Source: Saccharomonospora cyanea NA-134
GTDB lineage: Bacteria; Actinomycetota; Actinomycetes; Mycobacteriales; Pseudonocardiaceae
Reading direction: 5' to 3'
DNA: 64,000 bases
NCBI RefSeq assembly: GCF_000244975.1
Contig: NZ_CM001440.1
Location: 2,464,325 to 2,528,324 of the forward strand
The notes under the pieces are model-generated. The model ran no database searches. It was given only the letters and a program-made list of their open reading frames with translations, and had not been told where the DNA came from. Shown here in pieces: positions 24,194-32,534 of the stretch. Numbering within the stretch: position 1 is the first letter of the stretch; each line of letters opens with the position of its first letter. The position numbers and the translations under genes were made by a program.

Positions 24194-26266
24194 CTAATGA
24201 ACCAATTCGATCCCCGAAGGCAGGTGTCCGACGCGGACGTCGGTTCCCTTCGCTTCGATGGAAATGCGGCTTCCTCCGAGCGGAACGTCATCGATCAGTA
24301 ACGCTCCGAAGGAATCCGGAAGTGCCGGGGAAACCCGCAGTCTTCGGTGGGGGAGTGAGGGCTGGAAGCGCAGCAGCGTGCGTAGCAGGTGCACCGGTGC
24401 GGCCGACGCCCACGCCTGCGGCGAACACGAGGTGGGGTAGGGGACGGGCGTGTCGTACTCGGAGCGGTCGAAACCGCACATGAGCTCGGGAAGCCTGCCG
24501 TCGAAGGCCTGTGCGGCGTCGAAGACGGCCACGGCGACGCGCTGGGCGTGCTCGACGAACCCGTAGCGCATGAGGCCCGCCGCGATGAGGGCGTTGTCGT
24601 GCGGCCACACGGAGCCGTTGTGGTAGCTCATCGGGTTGTAGGCGCCCATGTCCGTGGACAGGGTGCGAATTCCCCAGCCGCTGAACATTTGTGGTGACAA
24701 CAGGGAATCCGCGACGGAGGCGGCGCGGGACTCGTCGACGATTCCTGTCCACAGGCAGTGACCGATATTAGACGCTACGGAGTCGATGGGGCGTTTGTCG
24801 CCGTCGAGACCGAGCGCATAACGCCCGAGTTCGGGAAGCCAGAACCGTTCGTTGAATCGTTTCTTCATCTCGGCCGCGCGGTGCCGCCAGTACCCGCTTC
24901 CCTCGTGGTCGCCGAAGTTCTCGGCCATCTCCGCCCTCGCCACGAACGCCGCGTAGACGTAGCCCTGCACCTCGCACAGCGCGATCGGGGAGTGGGCGAT
25001 GGTGCCGTCGGCGAAGTTCACGCCGTCCCAGGAGTCCTTCCAGCCCTGGTTGACGAGCCCGCGTTCCGTGGCGCGGTGGTACTCGACGAAGCCGTCGCCG
25101 TCGCGGTCTCCGTAGTGGTCGATCCAGTCGAGTGCGCGGTCGGCGTGCCCGAGCAGCGCCTCGACGCGGTCCCTGCCGATGCCCCAGCGGCTGAGTTCGC
25201 CGAGCAGCATGACGAACAGCGGTGTGGCGTCCGCGGTGCCGAAGTAGATGTGGCTGCCTCCGAGGGCGAGGGAGATGTCGGCTCCGAAGCGCACCTCGTG
25301 CAGGATGCGGCCGGGTTCCTCCTCGCTGTCCGGGTCCACCTTGGTGCCTTGGTGATGGGCGAGGGTCTGTGCGGTGCCGAGGGCGAGTGCGGGGTCGATC
25401 GCCAGCGACATGAGAGACGCGAGCAGCGAGTCACGCCCGAACAGCGCCATGAACCACGGCGCGCCCGCGGCGATGGCGACGTCGTTGGGGCGGTCGGGGT
25501 CGAACATGCGCAGGGCGCCGAGGTCCTCGCGGCTGCGTTGCAGGGTGTTCGCGAGCGAGCGGTTGTCGGAGTAACGCAGCACGGGGCTCTCCTCGCGCCA
25601 GCGGCGGGCGAGCACGGCGGGGCGCGAGTGTTCGACGGGGCGTTCCCTCGGGAACAGCGGGGTGATCGGTGTGCCGTCGATGACGGGCAGAGCGCCCACG
25701 GAGGCGTACCATTCCCCACCGGGCGGAACGGTGACACGGAAGCTGACGCGGTCGCGGGAGTACTCGGCGGCGCTGCCGTCCAGGGTCTGCCCGGTGATGC
25801 GCACACCCCTGCTGGTGGAGTCGAGGTAGCGGGTCAGGTGGAGTCCGGTGCCGGTGACCTCCACCGCGTGGTGTCCCTTGTCCCGGATGCGTCCCGCCTT
25901 GACCTCGAACACGTCGGCGAAGTCCGCGGCCACTCGTACGCTGACGGTGCAGGTGACCTTCGTGCGGCCGTAGTTGCGGAGGATGAGGTCCTCGCGCATG
26001 CCGCCGCCGATGTAGCGTTCCCTGCGCACCAGCAGCGAGCTCTCGCCTTCGCCCTCGCCGGAGTGGGCGCGGCCGACGAACCGGGCGTGGAAGGGCTCGG
26101 GTGTCTGCACGGTGATCGGTTCGACGGGTTTGCCGTCGACCCGCAGGTTCCAGCCGGACAGTATTCGGGTGTCCTGGTAGAACGTCCCCTGGGCGAGCGT
26201 GCCGCCGAACTCGCCGTCGTCTCCGCACACGCAGAAGGACGTTCCGTGGACGAGGGTCACCGTCAT
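24194..26266 (-). CDS. glycogen debranching N-terminal domain / amylo-alpha-1,6-glucosidase family protein
   Basis: A 690-residue cytoplasmic protein. Residues 1-200 are the GDE N-terminal domain (GTLAQGTFYQDTRILSGW, LRNYGRTKVTCTVSV). The rest is an (alpha/alpha)6 toroid with AAGAPWFMALFGRDSLLASL, GLVNQGWKDSWDG, ALCEVQGYVYAAFV and YNPMSYHNGSVWPHDNALIA. These carry the acidic residues of GH63/GH133-like enzymes. The closest named activity is amylo-alpha-1,6-glucosidase, but these standalone actinobacterial members are untested; glucosylglycerate-type hydrolysis is another possibility. ATG 26266 opens the domain directly. It is the first gene of a unit with the GT4. Confidence 0.88.
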   Translation of the reverse strand: MTVTLVHGTSFCVCGDDGEFGGTLAQGTFYQDTRILSGWNLRVDGKPVEPITVQTPEPFHARFVGRAHSGEGEGESSLLVRRERYIGGGMREDLILRNYGRTKVTCTVSVRVAADFADVFEVKAGRIRDKGHHAVEVTGTGLHLTRYLDSTSRGVRITGQTLDGSAAEYSRDRVSFRVTVPPGGEWYASVGALPVIDGTPITPLFPRERPVEHSRPAVLARRWREESPVLRYSDNRSLANTLQRSREDLGALRMFDPDRPNDVAIAAGAPWFMALFGRDSLLASLMSLAIDPALALGTAQTLAHHQGTKVDPDSEEEPGRILHEVRFGADISLALGGSHIYFGTADATPLFVMLLGELSRWGIGRDRVEALLGHADRALDWIDHYGDRDGDGFVEYHRATERGLVNQGWKDSWDGVNFADGTIAHSPIALCEVQGYVYAAFVARAEMAENFGDHEGSGYWRHRAAEMKKRFNERFWLPELGRYALGLDGDKRPIDSVASNIGHCLWTGIVDESRAASVADSLLSPQMFSGWGIRTLSTDMGAYNPMSYHNGSVWPHDNALIAAGLMRYGFVEHAQRVAVAVFDAAQAFDGRLPELMCGFDRSEYDTPVPYPTSCSPQAWASAAPVHLLRTLLRFQPSLPHRRLRVSPALPDSFGALLIDDVPLGGSRISIEAKGTDVRVGHLPSGIELVH

Positions 26267-26311
26267 GCCAGGACCTCCTCGGCGTGGTCGCTCGAGATCA
26301 CGACCGCGGGG

Positions 26312-26842
26312 TCAGTGCTCGGGGCCTTCCTGCCACTCGTACACGCCCGCGCCGAGTGCGTAGGACAGATGACCGCCGAGCGCGCCGCCCGCCGCGACCG
26401 CGGCCAGGCCGAGGGCACTCCACAGTATTCCGGCGCTGTGGGAGCCCCGGGTCCGGCAGCGGTGCGAAGCAAGGTAACACGTCTGTGCCACCAGATTGGC
26501 TGTCAAGTGAAGCGCGCCGACGCGTCGCTGCACGGTGGACAGGTGCGAGAACTCCGCCAGTCCGGTGATGACGGCGGCCGGTGCGGTGAGGGCGCCGATG
26601 GCGATGAGCCGGCGTGCGGCCTCGCGGTCGCCGAGCGCGTCGAAGGCTGCGGAGCAGACCCATGCCCCGATGGGCACGGTGATGATGAGCGGGTGCGCGG
26701 GGTGCCCGATCCAGGCACCTCGCAGGGCATCGTCCACGACGTTGCCCCGCAACAGGCGGCGTAGGCGGTGAGCGAGTTTCTCGGTCACGCCGTCGAGGCG
26801 GTCCACGGACTCGGAGGCGCGTAGTAGTCGAGGGAGCATCAT
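26312..26842 (-). CDS. DUF2231 membrane protein
   Basis: A 176-residue protein with four hydrophobic segments after a cytosolic N terminus. RGAWIGHPAHPLIITVPIGAW is the DUF2231 signature, which carries the conserved HP-HP pair. Later helices include LIAIGALTAPAAVITGLAEF and SALGLAAVAAGGALGGHLSY. The family is thought to bind haem or sense redox, but this is not established. ATG 26842 was chosen because conservation begins there; the frame is open to 27031. The 18-bp dyad at 26963 lies 121 bases upstream. Confidence 0.82.
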   Translation of the reverse strand: MMLPRLLRASESVDRLDGVTEKLAHRLRRLLRGNVVDDALRGAWIGHPAHPLIITVPIGAWVCSAAFDALGDREAARRLIAIGALTAPAAVITGLAEFSHLSTVQRRVGALHLTANLVAQTCYLASHRCRTRGSHSAGILWSALGLAAVAAGGALGGHLSYALGAGVYEWQEGPEH

Positions 26843-26962
26843 CTCGGCTGTGGTACCCGTTCCCGCGGTGACCAATCCGTCGGCGAGCGTCGGCCACTCC
26901 GGTGACGCCGTGCTCCCGGCGGTAACGGAGCGGCAACCACCGGATCGGGTGACAATCGAGTG

Positions 26963-26980
26963 TGTATAACGGCCTATACG
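26963..26980. promoter_or_regulatory. 18-bp dyad TGTATAACGGCCTATACG, copy 2
   Basis: The same dyad as at 16383 and 51427, differing only in the central base. It stands in the divergent gap between the DUF2231 gene (start 26842, -) and the hypothetical gene at 27052 (+), 72 bases from the latter. Confidence 0.75.
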
Positions 26981-27051
26981 TAGGGGCCTGGAAGACCCCT
27001 GCGGGTTCGCACCACGTATGTAGTGCCCCACCTCCGGGTACCTGCACGGAC

Positions 27052-27417
27052 ATGGGGCTGGAGAACATCTGGGTCGCCACCATCACCGGCGGTCTGGTCA
27101 GAGCCGACTACATCGCGGGCATCGAGAGTCACCAGACGCCCGCGCTGACGGGCAAACCGTCGCGCTGGTTGCTCGACATCACGCTCGCGGTGCCCGCGGG
27201 CAGTGGCAGCGGGGACGGCTGGGAGATCTCCCAGTTGCACCGCACGCTGGCACAGACCGACGGCTATCCGGCCCGGGCTGCCGAGGAACTCGCCCGCACC
27301 CTGGACGGGCTGCGCCGCCGTGACACGGCGGGGGTGCTGCGGGCCGTCGCCCGCCACGAGATCCTGCGGTTCGAGTTCTTCCCGTTCGATCTCGGCGAGG
27401 ACAGCGCCGAACCGTGA
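27052..27417 (+). CDS. hypothetical protein, 121 aa
   Basis: The frame opens upstream but ATG 27052 (MGLENIWVATITGGLVRAD) is the best start; from there the composition is protein-like and third positions are GC-rich. There is no signal peptide or membrane helix. RWLLDITLAVPAG and a helical, Arg/Glu-rich C-terminal half (AAEELARTLDGLRRRDTAG) are visible. I do not recognise a family. It may be a direct target of the factor that binds the 26963 dyad. It converges on the symporter gene with a 10-bp gap. Confidence 0.65.
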   Translation: MGLENIWVATITGGLVRADYIAGIESHQTPALTGKPSRWLLDITLAVPAGSGSGDGWEISQLHRTLAQTDGYPARAAEELARTLDGLRRRDTAGVLRAVARHEILRFEFFPFDLGEDSAEP

Positions 27418-27427
27418 TCCCCCGGTG

Positions 27428-28396
27428 TCACGCCGAGGCGGACTGCTGCCGGGGTTCGCGAGCCGGACGCCTGGCCCAGTAGGTCGCCAACGCCGAGCCG
27501 GACACGTTGTGCCACACGGAGAACAGCGCGGCGGGCAACGCGGCCAGAGGGGCGAAGTGGGAGGTCGCGAGGCTGGCCGCCAGCCCGGAGTTCTGCATCC
27601 CGACCTCCACGCTCACCGCGCGGCACGCGGTCTCGTCGAGCCGGAGGGCCTTCGCCGTGAGGTAGCCCAGCCCCAGTCCCAGCCCGTTGTGCAGGATGAC
27701 CGCCCCGACGAGCAACAGTCCGCTGGTGGCCACCGCGTCGGCGTTGGCTCCGACGATCCCGGCGACCACGACGACGATGCCGGTGACCGACACCAGAGGC
27801 AGGTACGGCGTCATCCGCTCCACGAACGGGCTTGCCAGCGCACGCACGACCACGCCCGCCAGCACGGGGACGAGCACCACCTGCACGATGGAGAAGAACA
27901 GGTCCCCGAAACCCACGGGCAGGTCCGAGCCCGCGAGCCACAACACCCACAAGGGAGTGATCAGCGGTGCCAGCATCGTGGCGACGGACGTGAGCGTCAC
28001 CGACAGGGCGACGTCGCCGCGGGCGAGGTAGACGATGACGTTGGACGCGGTGCCTCCGGGCGCGGCACCGACCAGCACCATCCCGGCCAGCAGCAGGCCG
28101 GACAACCCGAACAGCCAGCTGACCGCCACCGCCGCCAGCGGCATGAGGAGGAACTGCGCGCACAGTCCGACCAGGACGGCCCAGGGGCGTCGCAGCACGA
28201 GCGCGAAGTCGCTCACCCGCAACGTCAGTCCCATCCCGAACATGATCACGCCGAGCAGCAGGGGAACGGCGTCCGCGAGCACCGCCGTCTGGGCGGGCAA
28301 CACCAGCCCGACCAACCCGCCGACCACCACGAGTACCGCGAACCACCGGGCTACGAAGTCGGCGAGTGCCGCGATCGGACCACGTCGGGTGCTCAT
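27428..28396 (-). CDS. bile acid:sodium symporter family protein
   Basis: A 322-residue membrane protein with nine to ten hydrophobic helices. VIMFGMGLTLRVSDFALVLRRP and GLSGLLLAGMVLVGAAPGGTASNVIVYLARG are diagnostic of the BASS family; the latter is the crossover region that binds sodium. EVGMQNSGLAASLA near the C terminus matches the second crossover helix. Plant and bacterial relatives move pyruvate, pantoate or other organic acids; the substrate here is unknown. ATG 28396 has AAGGGGG four bases upstream. The frame continues to 28693 but without homology. Confidence 0.92.
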   Translation of the reverse strand: MSTRRGPIAALADFVARWFAVLVVVGGLVGLVLPAQTAVLADAVPLLLGVIMFGMGLTLRVSDFALVLRRPWAVLVGLCAQFLLMPLAAVAVSWLFGLSGLLLAGMVLVGAAPGGTASNVIVYLARGDVALSVTLTSVATMLAPLITPLWVLWLAGSDLPVGFGDLFFSIVQVVLVPVLAGVVVRALASPFVERMTPYLPLVSVTGIVVVVAGIVGANADAVATSGLLLVGAVILHNGLGLGLGYLTAKALRLDETACRAVSVEVGMQNSGLAASLATSHFAPLAALPAALFSVWHNVSGSALATYWARRPAREPRQQSASA

Positions 28397-28540
28397 GATC
28401 CCCCTTCGACGTCGAATCGAGAGCCACACTCTACGGCGCCGGGTGACGGCGGTGAACCGTGTGCAGTCCGGATCACCTCGCCCACGACAGGAGTCAACTG
28501 GTCGCGGTCCGGGTACTGCGGACGTGGAGGTGGAGCGGAA

Positions 28541-29020
28541 ATGATCGAGGTGAGTCGGTTGATGCCCGTGCGGCCGGAGCGGGTGTACGAAGTTCTCGCC
28601 GACGGTTGGACGTATGCCGGGTGGGTGGTCGGCAACGCGCACATCAGGGACGTGGACGCGGCCTGGCCCGCCGAGGGCAGTCGCATTCACCACAAGGCGG
28701 GGATGTGGCCGTTGCTGGTGCCGGACGTCTCCCTGGTGACAGCGGTCGACCCGGGCCGGATGATCGAGCTCACGGCGCGGCTGTGGGTGTTGGGGCGAGG
28801 GCGGGTCCGTCTCACGTTGACTCCCGAGGGCGACCGGGGAACCAGGGTCACCATGGGTGAGGAGGCGGTCAGCGGCCCGGCGGCGCTTCTCCCGGCGCCC
28901 GTGCAGGCGCTCCTCCTCAAGCCCCGCAACGTCGAGGCGCTCGCGAGGCTGGAGGACATCGCCGTGAACCGGGAGTCCAGAGGGCAGGGGAGGTCCCGGC
29001 CCGGCTTCGCCTCCGGATGA
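28541..29020 (+). CDS. SRPBCC family protein
   Basis: A 159-residue START/polyketide-cyclase-fold protein. EVSRLMPVRPERVYEVLADGWTYAGWVVG is the typical N-terminal strand-helix. RIHHKAGMWPLLVPD and GTRVTMGEEAVSGPAALLP follow, with a helix at the C terminus. It binds a hydrophobic ligand in the cytoplasm. It lies beside an SDR gene and a CrtI-like oxidoreductase, a combination repeatedly found in actinobacteria. GGAG is six bases before ATG 28541. It converges on the SDR gene with a 3-bp gap. Confidence 0.85.
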   Translation: MIEVSRLMPVRPERVYEVLADGWTYAGWVVGNAHIRDVDAAWPAEGSRIHHKAGMWPLLVPDVSLVTAVDPGRMIELTARLWVLGRGRVRLTLTPEGDRGTRVTMGEEAVSGPAALLPAPVQALLLKPRNVEALARLEDIAVNRESRGQGRSRPGFASG

Positions 29021-29023
29021 CCG

Positions 29024-30115
29024 TCAGCCCTGCGGTTGGTGGCTGGGCCGGCCCCACGACGCCGAGGTCCAGCGCCGCCACAGCGGTGCCGTCGGCTCCG
29101 GCGCGAGTGCGGCGCTCGATGTGCCCGCGTGTTCGCGTAGCCCGGACGCCAGGGCGGTCACCGTCTCCATCGCGTCGTGCGCCGGGACCCAGTCGAGTTC
29201 GTTCCTCGCGCGGGTGGTGTCGACGAGGGAGGCCTTGTCGAGGAGTTCCAGCCAGCCGGGGTGCAGTGGGTGCAGCCCGGTCCGCCACGCGAGACTGCTG
29301 CCGACCGCCATGATCGTCTTGGGCACGGGTAGGCGGTAACCGCCGACCGCGGTGGCGATGTCGGCGGCATGCAGCACGGGTTCGGCGGCGAGGTTGAAAG
29401 CGCCTTCCACGTCGCGGTCGAGCGCGGCGACGGCCGCGGCCGCGACGTCGTCGGCGTGGACGATCTGTGCGCGGAGATGGGGCCACAGGGGCAGTGGGAG
29501 CCATGGCCTGCCGACCCAGCGGCCCGGTACCAGCCTGCCGAGGAGCCAGCGGGCGAACTCGCCTGCCGCGTCGTGTTGCAGGATCGCGCACGGCCGCAGG
29601 CGGGTCACGGTGATGTCGGGGTGCTGCCGGGTGAATTCGTCGAGGCGGCGTTCCAGCCACACCTTGCCGCGACTGTAGGCGCTGCCGTCGATGCCGCCGC
29701 GGTCCCAGCCCTCGCTCACCCGTGACCATCGCGGCGCGGGTGAGTAGGCGGCCGCCGACGACGCCACCACGAGCTTGGGCACGCCGGCGCGGGCCACGGC
29801 GCGCAGCAGGTGGCGGGTGCCCGCGACGTTGGTACGCCACATCGGCGGGTCGTCGCGCCGAGGGTGGATGGCCCACGCGAGGTGGACGACGGCGTCGGCA
29901 CCGTCGAGGACGGCGGTGAGCCGTGCGGCCTCGTCGGGGTCGCCGAGGTCGCACGAGACCCAGTCGGCATGCCGGTACGGTTCGCCGGCGGCGGTGGGGG
30001 CCCGCCGGGCGATGCCGACCACGTGCCGGTCGGTGGTGAGTGCGAGCCGCCGTAGCAATGCCGTGCCGACGTTGCCGGTCGCTCCGGTCACGACGATTTT
30101 CGGGCCCACTGCCAT
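29024..30115 (-). CDS. NAD-dependent epimerase/dehydratase (extended SDR)
   Basis: A 363-residue SDR. IVVTGATGNVGTALLRRLA is the GxxGxxG dinucleotide loop, VVHLAWAIHP the following strand, and SAYSRGKVWLERRLDEF carries the active-site Tyr-Lys pair. The C-terminal part contains the substrate domain (FNLAAEPVLHAADIA). The substrate may be a nucleotide sugar or a terpenoid/steroid-like lipid. It is divergent from the CrtI-like gene 77 bases away, and both may share a promoter region. Confidence 0.88.
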   Translation of the reverse strand: MAVGPKIVVTGATGNVGTALLRRLALTTDRHVVGIARRAPTAAGEPYRHADWVSCDLGDPDEAARLTAVLDGADAVVHLAWAIHPRRDDPPMWRTNVAGTRHLLRAVARAGVPKLVVASSAAAYSPAPRWSRVSEGWDRGGIDGSAYSRGKVWLERRLDEFTRQHPDITVTRLRPCAILQHDAAGEFARWLLGRLVPGRWVGRPWLPLPLWPHLRAQIVHADDVAAAAVAALDRDVEGAFNLAAEPVLHAADIATAVGGYRLPVPKTIMAVGSSLAWRTGLHPLHPGWLELLDKASLVDTTRARNELDWVPAHDAMETVTALASGLREHAGTSSAALAPEPTAPLWRRWTSASWGRPSHQPQG

Positions 30116-30191
30116 GTCCTGGGAGATCCCCGGGCGCGGTCGCGGTGAAACGCGGGCCGCATGCTTCGCGGTGTGTGTAGGGTTTCGCCCA

Positions 30192-31829
30192 GTGGGTACG
30201 TCAAGGGCCGTGGAGGCACCGGGGTCGGACAGCAGCGCCTACGGCACGGTGGACGCCGTCGTCGTCGGAGCCGGGCAGAACGGGCTGGTGGCCGCCAACC
30301 TGCTGGCCGATGCGGGCTGGGACGTCCTGGTGCTGGAGGCCACGCCGTATGTCGGGGGAGCGGTCCGCACCGCGGAACTGACCGAACCGGGGTTCCGGCA
30401 CGACGTGTTCAGCGCCTTCTACCCGATGTCCGTCGCCTCGCCGGTCATGCGTGGGCTGGACCTGGAACAGTACGGGCTGCGCTGGCGGCACGCGCCCGCC
30501 GTGCTCGCGCACGTGCTGCCCGACGACCGGGTCGCTCTCCTGTCCCGCGATCTCGACGCCACGGCCGCGTCGGTGTCCGCGTTCGACCCTCGGGACGGTG
30601 AGGCGTGGCGGAGGCAGTTCGACGAGTGGCTGCGGGTCAAGGAACCGTTTCTCGATCTGCTGTTCACACCGTTTCCACCGGTTCGCGCGGCGGTGCGGTT
30701 GGCGCGCACGCTCGGTGTCGCTGACGGGCTGAGGTTCGCGCGCATGCTGGCGACCCCGGTGGGCACGCTCGGCACGGAGACCTACCACGGCGACGGAGCG
30801 CGGCTGCTGCTGGCGGGCAACGCGCTGCACAGTGACCTCGGCCCCCTCGCGGCGGGCAGTTCGGTGTTCGGCTGGTTGCTCAGCATGCTCGGCCAGGACG
30901 TCGGCTTCCCCGTGCCCGAGGGCGGAGCCGGTGGCCTCGCGGACGCGTTGGCGACCCGACTGCGCACGCGCGGCGGACGCATCGAGTGCTCACGTCCGGT
31001 GACCCGGGTGCTGGTGGCCGGAGGCCGGGCGCTCGGGGTGCAGGACGCCCACGGTGGTCTCGTACGGGCTCGCCGGGCGGTGCTGGCGGACGTGCCCGCG
31101 CCTTCGCTGTACCTGGACCTGGTCGGCCGGGAACACCTTCCCGCCCGCCTGCTGTCCGATCTGGACCGCTTCCAGTGGGACGATTCGACCATCAAGGTGG
31201 ACTGGGCGTTGTCCGGGCCCATTCCGTGGAGCAACCCGGATGCCGCTCGCGCGGGAACGGTGCATCTGGACAACGACCTCGACGGCCTCGCCCGCTACAG
31301 TGCCGAACTCACCTCGGGACGGGTGCCGGTCGAACCGTTGCTCGTGCTGGGCCAGATGACCACCAGCGACCCCACGCGGTCACCGGAGGGCACCGAGGTG
31401 GCGTGGGCGTACACGCACGTGCCTCAGGGACTGGAGTGGGACGCCGACCGGACGCGCCGGTTCGCCGACCGGATGGAACGCATCATCGAACGGCACGCGC
31501 CCGGCTTCACCGAACGTGTCCGCAGCAGGCACCTGATGAGTCCCGCCGATCTGCACGCCACCGAGCCGAGCCTGGTCGGTGGTGCCATCAACGCGGGAAC
31601 GGCGGCACTGCACCAGCAGCTCGTCTTCCGGCCGGTACCCGGGCTGGGCCGCTCCGACACGCCGATCGACCGGCTGTATCTCGCCGGCGCGTCGGCCCAC
31701 CCCGGTGGTGCCGTCCATGGTGGACCCGGGGCCAACGCCGCGAAGGCCGCGCTCGCGAGGGCGGGCGTGACCGGGGCGGGTTACGGCAGGCTGATGCGCG
31801 CCGCGCACGCGGCGCTGTACTCGGACTGA
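30192..31829 (+). CDS. phytoene dehydrogenase-like FAD oxidoreductase
   Basis: A 545-residue amine-oxidase/CrtI superfamily protein. VDAVVVGAGQNGLVAANLLADAG and the Glu of VLEATPYVGGAVRT form the FAD-binding Rossmann motif. PVPEGGAGGLADALATRLRTRGG is the central CrtI-type segment, and LYLAGASAHPGGAVHGGPGANAA the C-terminal FAD-binding end. The family desaturates or isomerises carotenoids and other lipids; no other carotenoid gene is present, so the substrate is open. GTG 30192 is the first start before the FAD domain; the open frame further upstream runs over the divergent SDR gene and is not coding. Confidence 0.88.
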   Translation: MGTSRAVEAPGSDSSAYGTVDAVVVGAGQNGLVAANLLADAGWDVLVLEATPYVGGAVRTAELTEPGFRHDVFSAFYPMSVASPVMRGLDLEQYGLRWRHAPAVLAHVLPDDRVALLSRDLDATAASVSAFDPRDGEAWRRQFDEWLRVKEPFLDLLFTPFPPVRAAVRLARTLGVADGLRFARMLATPVGTLGTETYHGDGARLLLAGNALHSDLGPLAAGSSVFGWLLSMLGQDVGFPVPEGGAGGLADALATRLRTRGGRIECSRPVTRVLVAGGRALGVQDAHGGLVRARRAVLADVPAPSLYLDLVGREHLPARLLSDLDRFQWDDSTIKVDWALSGPIPWSNPDAARAGTVHLDNDLDGLARYSAELTSGRVPVEPLLVLGQMTTSDPTRSPEGTEVAWAYTHVPQGLEWDADRTRRFADRMERIIERHAPGFTERVRSRHLMSPADLHATEPSLVGGAINAGTAALHQQLVFRPVPGLGRSDTPIDRLYLAGASAHPGGAVHGGPGANAAKAALARAGVTGAGYGRLMRAAHAALYSD

Positions 31830-31912
31830 CGCCGCTCCCGGTGGGGTCGCGCGTGGTGGTGCTGTCGGGGAGTGGCGCGTGTCGGAACCGGCGCAGCGGG
31901 TATCCGGCGGCC

Positions 31913-32407
31913 ATGCTCGGCACCGACACCGTCGACCTCGTCCTGGCGACCTACCTCAACGACCACCACGCCGCCGCCGTCGGTGGCGCGGAACTGGCCC
32001 GGCGGCTGGCCTCCCAGCAGCGCGGCTCGGCCCAGGCGGCCGACCTGGCCGCGTTGGCCGAGGAACTGGCGGAGGACCTGCGGACGCTGCGCAGGATCAT
32101 GGCCGATCTGGAAGTGCCCGTCCGCGCCTACAAGGCCACCGCGGCGTGGGCCGCGGAGAAGCTCGGGAGACTCAAGCTCAACGGCCGGGTGCTGGCGTCG
32201 TCGCCGTCGAGCCCTGTGCTGGAGTTGGAGGGACTCGCCATGCAGGTCACGGCCAAGGCCGGGCTGTGGCGGAGCCTGCGGTCGCGGGCCCAGCGGGACG
32301 GCAGGCTGGATCCGGCGGAGTTGGACGCACTGTTCACGCGTGCCGAACACCAGCGGGAAACCGCGTTTCGCCTGCACGAGCACTTCGCGGGTGCCGCCTT
32401 CGCCTGA
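31913..32407 (+). CDS. hypothetical helical protein, 164 aa
   Basis: An all-helical, Ala/Leu/Arg-rich protein (TVDLVLATYLNDHHAAAVGGAELARR, DLAALAEELAEDLRTLRRIM, WAAEKLGRLKLNGRVL). The arrangement recalls four-helix ferritin-like proteins of actinobacteria, but the metal ligands cannot be confirmed. ATG 31913 opens it; the frame extends far upstream without similarity. It lies 83 bases after the CrtI-like gene and may belong to its transcript. Confidence 0.72.
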   Translation: MLGTDTVDLVLATYLNDHHAAAVGGAELARRLASQQRGSAQAADLAALAEELAEDLRTLRRIMADLEVPVRAYKATAAWAAEKLGRLKLNGRVLASSPSSPVLELEGLAMQVTAKAGLWRSLRSRAQRDGRLDPAELDALFTRAEHQRETAFRLHEHFAGAAFA

Positions 32408-32534
32408 GGCTTCCCGGGACCACGCGCGGCGTGCCCCCGAGCTGCGTACGTGTGTGTGAGATACGAGTCCGGCCTTGGCGCCCGCTGGGGATCTTCGGCA
32501 TGATCGTCGCCGGAGTCGTAGTGGGAGGCTTACA

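Noticed and set aside
30192-31829. Carotenoid gene cluster
   Set aside because: A CrtI-like protein is present, but no crtE, crtB or cyclase genes accompany it.
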